From Nocardiopsis trehalosi NBRC 14201 (GTDB taxonomy: Bacteria > Actinomycetota > Actinomycetes > Streptosporangiales > Streptosporangiaceae), in NCBI RefSeq assembly GCF_001552555.1, contig NZ_BCRK01000048.1, positions 1 to 36,058 of the forward strand: DNA of 36,058 bases, given 5' to 3'. Position numbers and translations under genes: made by a program. This document shows, one piece after another, positions 34,077-36,058 of the stretch. Positions within the stretch are counted from its first letter, which is position 1. The number at the start of each line of letters is the position of its first letter. The notes below the pieces were generated by a model that saw only the letters and a list, made by a program, of their open reading frames with translations, searched no databases and was not told the DNA's origin.

Positions 34077-35032
34077 CCCGCCGGGGCGGCCCCCGCCGCC
34101 CCGGGCGCGGTCCGGCGGCGCGGCAGCCCGTGCGACAGTGCCGCACCCACCACGACCACGGCCGCGCCGACCGGCTCGTTCCAGGTGAGCGACTCGCCGA
34201 GCAGCAGCACCCCGGCGGCGATCGCCACGACCGGGATCACGTAGGTGACGGTGGCGGCCACGGTCGCGCCCGCCGCCGCGATCACCGCGTACTGGAGCAC
34301 GTAGGCCAGCCCGGTGCCCAGGGCGCCCAGGGCCGTGACCGCCGCCAGCACCTCCCACGGCAGCCGGGCGGGCGCGTCGGTGAACAGCGGGGTCACCACC
34401 GCCAGCACCGCCGTCCCGGCGAGGAGCTGGGCGGTGGCCATCTCCAGGGTGGTGTGGCCGGTCCCGGTCAGGTGGCGGCGCACATAGGGGGTGCCGATGC
34501 CGTAGCAGACGGTCGCGCCGACCGCGAGCAGCATCCCGGCGGTGTCGGCCCCGGCGAACCCCCGCCACACCCCGAACACCACGAGCACCCCGGCGAAGCC
34601 GGTGGCCAGCCCGGCGACCCGCATCCGGGTGGGCCGCTCGTCGCGGAGCAGCAGCAGCGAGAACACCACCGCGAACAGCGGGGTCGCCGCGTTGCAGATG
34701 CCCGACAGCGCCGACGGGATCGCCGTGGCGGCGTGGCCGAACAGCGTGAACGGCACGACGTTGAGCAGCAGCGCGGCGACCGTGAGGTGCAGCCACACGC
34801 GGGGCGAGCGCGGCAGCCGGCCGCGGCGCAGGAGCAGGATCACGGCCAGCGGGAGCAGCCCGGTCGCCATGCGGCCGAACGCCACCTGCAGCGGGGCCAG
34901 CACCTCGGCCGCGATGTCGATGAAGAGGAAGCTCAGCCCCCACACGAGCGCGAGGAGCAGGAACCTCGGCTGCCAGGCGGGCGGAGCGGGGCGGTCGGCG
35001 GCGGGGGGCGCCCCGGCGGCGGCGGTCGTCAT
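34028..35032 (-). CDS. DMT-superfamily (EamA) transporter
   Basis: A 334-residue membrane protein with about ten helices in two EamA repeats (about 24-150 and 165-300). The first repeat opens [18 protein letters not shown] and the second includes [14 protein letters not shown]. EamA proteins export small metabolites such as amino acids; the substrate here cannot be told. The last ~40 residues are Ala/Ser/Arg-rich, and the gene's 3' end lies over the end of rluD on the other strand. The gene shares a 73-base control region with the divergent LysR gene, so that regulator probably controls it. No clear ribosome site precedes the ATG. Confidence 0.9.
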   Translation of the reverse strand: MTTAAAGAPPAADRPAPPAWQPRFLLLALVWGLSFLFIDIAAEVLAPLQVAFGRMATGLLPLAVILLLRRGRLPRSPRVWLHLTVAALLLNVVPFTLFGHAATAIPSALSGICNAATPLFAVVFSLLLLRDERPTRMRVAGLATGFAGVLVVFGVWRGFAGADTAGMLLAVGATVCYGIGTPYVRRHLTGTGHTTLEMATAQLLAGTAVLAVVTPLFTDAPARLPWEVLAAVTALGALGTGLAYVLQYAVIAAAGATVAATVTYVIPVVAIAAGVLLLGESLTWNEPVGAAVVVVGAALSHGLPRRRTAPGAAGAAPAGQSSRSASSAAARSSG

Positions 35033-35069
35033 GCACGAGGTGTACCGCGCGCGCGGGACTTAGGTCTAC

Positions 35070-35107
35070 TTCATTTCACTAAACCGCGGATGTAGCATCA
35101 CTTACAT
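35070..35107 (+). promoter_or_regulatory. LysR promoter and palindromic operator, probably leaderless
   Basis: TTCATT (35070-35075) and TAGCAT (35093-35098) are 17 bases apart; the -10 ends seven bases before the LysR ATG, so the transcript may be leaderless. ATGTA (35090-35094) and TACAT (35103-35107) form an inverted repeat with an 8-base gap over the -10 and start codon. This could be an autoregulatory site for the LysR protein. Confidence 0.45.
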
Positions 35108-36011
35108 GCTGAGTGTCGACCGCATGCGGGTCCTGCACGCCATCGCCGCCAACGGCTCGCTCACCGGCGCGGCCGCCGCGCTGCGGGTCACCAACTCCGC
35201 CGTGTCCCAGCAGCTCAGCAAGCTCGAACGCGAGGTCGGCCAGCCCCTCGTGCAGCGCAACGGGCGCGGCATCCGCCTCACCGACGCCGCCGAACTGCTG
35301 GTCGAGCACACCGGGCGCATCCTGTCCCTCGTCCAGCAGGCCGAGGCCGACCTGGAGGCGCACCGCGACGCCGTCCTCGGCCAGGTCCGGCTCGCGTCCA
35401 TCGCCACGGCGTCGCGCGGGCTCGCACCGGCAGCCCTGGTCGCCCTGCGCGACGCCCACCCCGGGCTGCGCGTGCGGCTGGTCGAATCCGAACCCGACAC
35501 CAGCGTCCCCGCCGTCGTCCGCGGCGACGCCGACCTCGCCGTGGTGGTCGACTGGGCCGGCGCCCCCATCCCGCTGCCGAAGGAGCTGCAGCGCGCGCCG
35601 CTGCTCCGCGACACCGCCGACATCGCCCTGCCCGCCGCCCACCCCCTGGCCCACCGCGACCTGGTCGACCTCGACGAGGTCCTGACCGAGCCGTGGATCA
35701 GCTGGAACGGCGGCTCCATCTGCGACGTGTGGCTGCACGGCATGCTCCGCGCTCAAGGGGTCGAGCCCGACATCGCCCACGTCGCCGAGGAGCACCAGAC
35801 CAAGCTCGCGCTCATCGCCGCCGGGCTCGGCATCGCCGTGATGCCCCGGCTGGGCCGCGGGCCCGTCCCCGACGGCGTCCGCCTGGTGCCGGTGCAGCCG
35901 GCGCTGGTCCGGCACGTCTACGTGGTGTGGCGGGCCGACGCCGCGCGCCGGCCCGCCGTCCGCGCCACCGTCCGGGCGCTGCGCGCGGCCGGGGCGGCGC
36001 ACACCGACTGA
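35106..36011 (+). CDS. LysR-family transcriptional regulator
   Basis: A 301-residue regulator. The winged helix-turn-helix covers about residues 4-62 (LSVDRMRVLHAIAANGSLTG, then SAVSQQLSKLEREVGQPLV). A linker helix and a two-lobed effector domain (about 90-295) follow, starting GQVRLASIATASRGLAPAAL. LysR proteins usually bind a divergent promoter and respond to a small-molecule ligand. The neighbouring EamA exporter is the likely target. The ATG at 35106 has no ribosome site but has a -10-like TAGCAT seven bases upstream. The gene is complete and ends 17 bases before the terminal G-run region. Confidence 0.93.
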   Translation: MLSVDRMRVLHAIAANGSLTGAAAALRVTNSAVSQQLSKLEREVGQPLVQRNGRGIRLTDAAELLVEHTGRILSLVQQAEADLEAHRDAVLGQVRLASIATASRGLAPAALVALRDAHPGLRVRLVESEPDTSVPAVVRGDADLAVVVDWAGAPIPLPKELQRAPLLRDTADIALPAAHPLAHRDLVDLDEVLTEPWISWNGGSICDVWLHGMLRAQGVEPDIAHVAEEHQTKLALIAAGLGIAVMPRLGRGPVPDGVRLVPVQPALVRHVYVVWRADAARRPAVRATVRALRAAGAAHTD

Positions 36012-36027
36012 GCCGCCGCCCCCGCTG

Positions 36028-36058
<31 letters not shown>

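Overview
The window comes from a very GC-rich, high-GC Gram-positive actinomycete. Third codon positions are almost all G or C, GTG starts are common, and translational-coupling overlaps (ATGA, GTGA, TAGTG) are frequent. Gene order mraZ-rsmH-ftsL-ftsI-murE-murF-mraY-murD-ftsW-murG-murC-ftsQ-ftsZ-pgeF-yggS-sepF-yggT-divIVA, without ddl, murB or ftsA, is the actinobacterial division and cell wall (dcw) cluster. MurE carries the DNPR motif of meso-diaminopimelate enzymes. Protein sequences look closest to Nocardiopsaceae/Streptosporangiales relatives (Nocardiopsis, Streptomonospora, Thermobifida), but that placement is a judgement from memory and not a search.

Layout. (1) 1-4809, minus strand: an operon of a MoxR ATPase, a DUF58 protein and a TgpA-type membrane transglutaminase, divergent from the dcw cluster. 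(2) 4810-5166: a divergent control region with promoters on both strands and a four-repeat MraZ box. (3) 5167-20318: mraZ to ftsQ, the cytoplasmic Mur ligases, lipid I/II synthesis (MraY, MurG) and the septal synthase (FtsW, FtsI, FtsL, FtsQ). (4) 20319-25612: a 387-bp ftsZ leader, then ftsZ and its Z-ring and polar partners (sepF, yggT, divIVA), with pgeF and yggS between. (5) 25678-27627: a 649-residue protein of unknown function with two predicted membrane segments and a long acidic disordered domain. (6) 27853-31428: two strong hairpins, then minus-strand ileS under a translational T-box riboswitch. (7) 31512-34076: a small unknown gene, a TraR/DksA zinc-finger gene, lspA and an rluD-like pseudouridine synthase. 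(8) 34028-36011: a DMT-family exporter divergent from a LysR regulator. The last 30 bases are pure G and probably an assembly or sequencing artefact.

Most of the window is conserved core. The parts not explained by the standard picture are: a 91-residue Gly-Tyr-Gln-Pro repeat tail on MurG; a pair of mutually exclusive RNA structures between mraZ and rsmH; a possible leaderless 19-codon leader ORF before ftsZ; the long acidic protein next to DivIVA; and an lspA gene whose best start codon is CTG. I see no CRISPR array, insertion sequence, prophage, tRNA or rRNA, and no clearly new multi-gene system.
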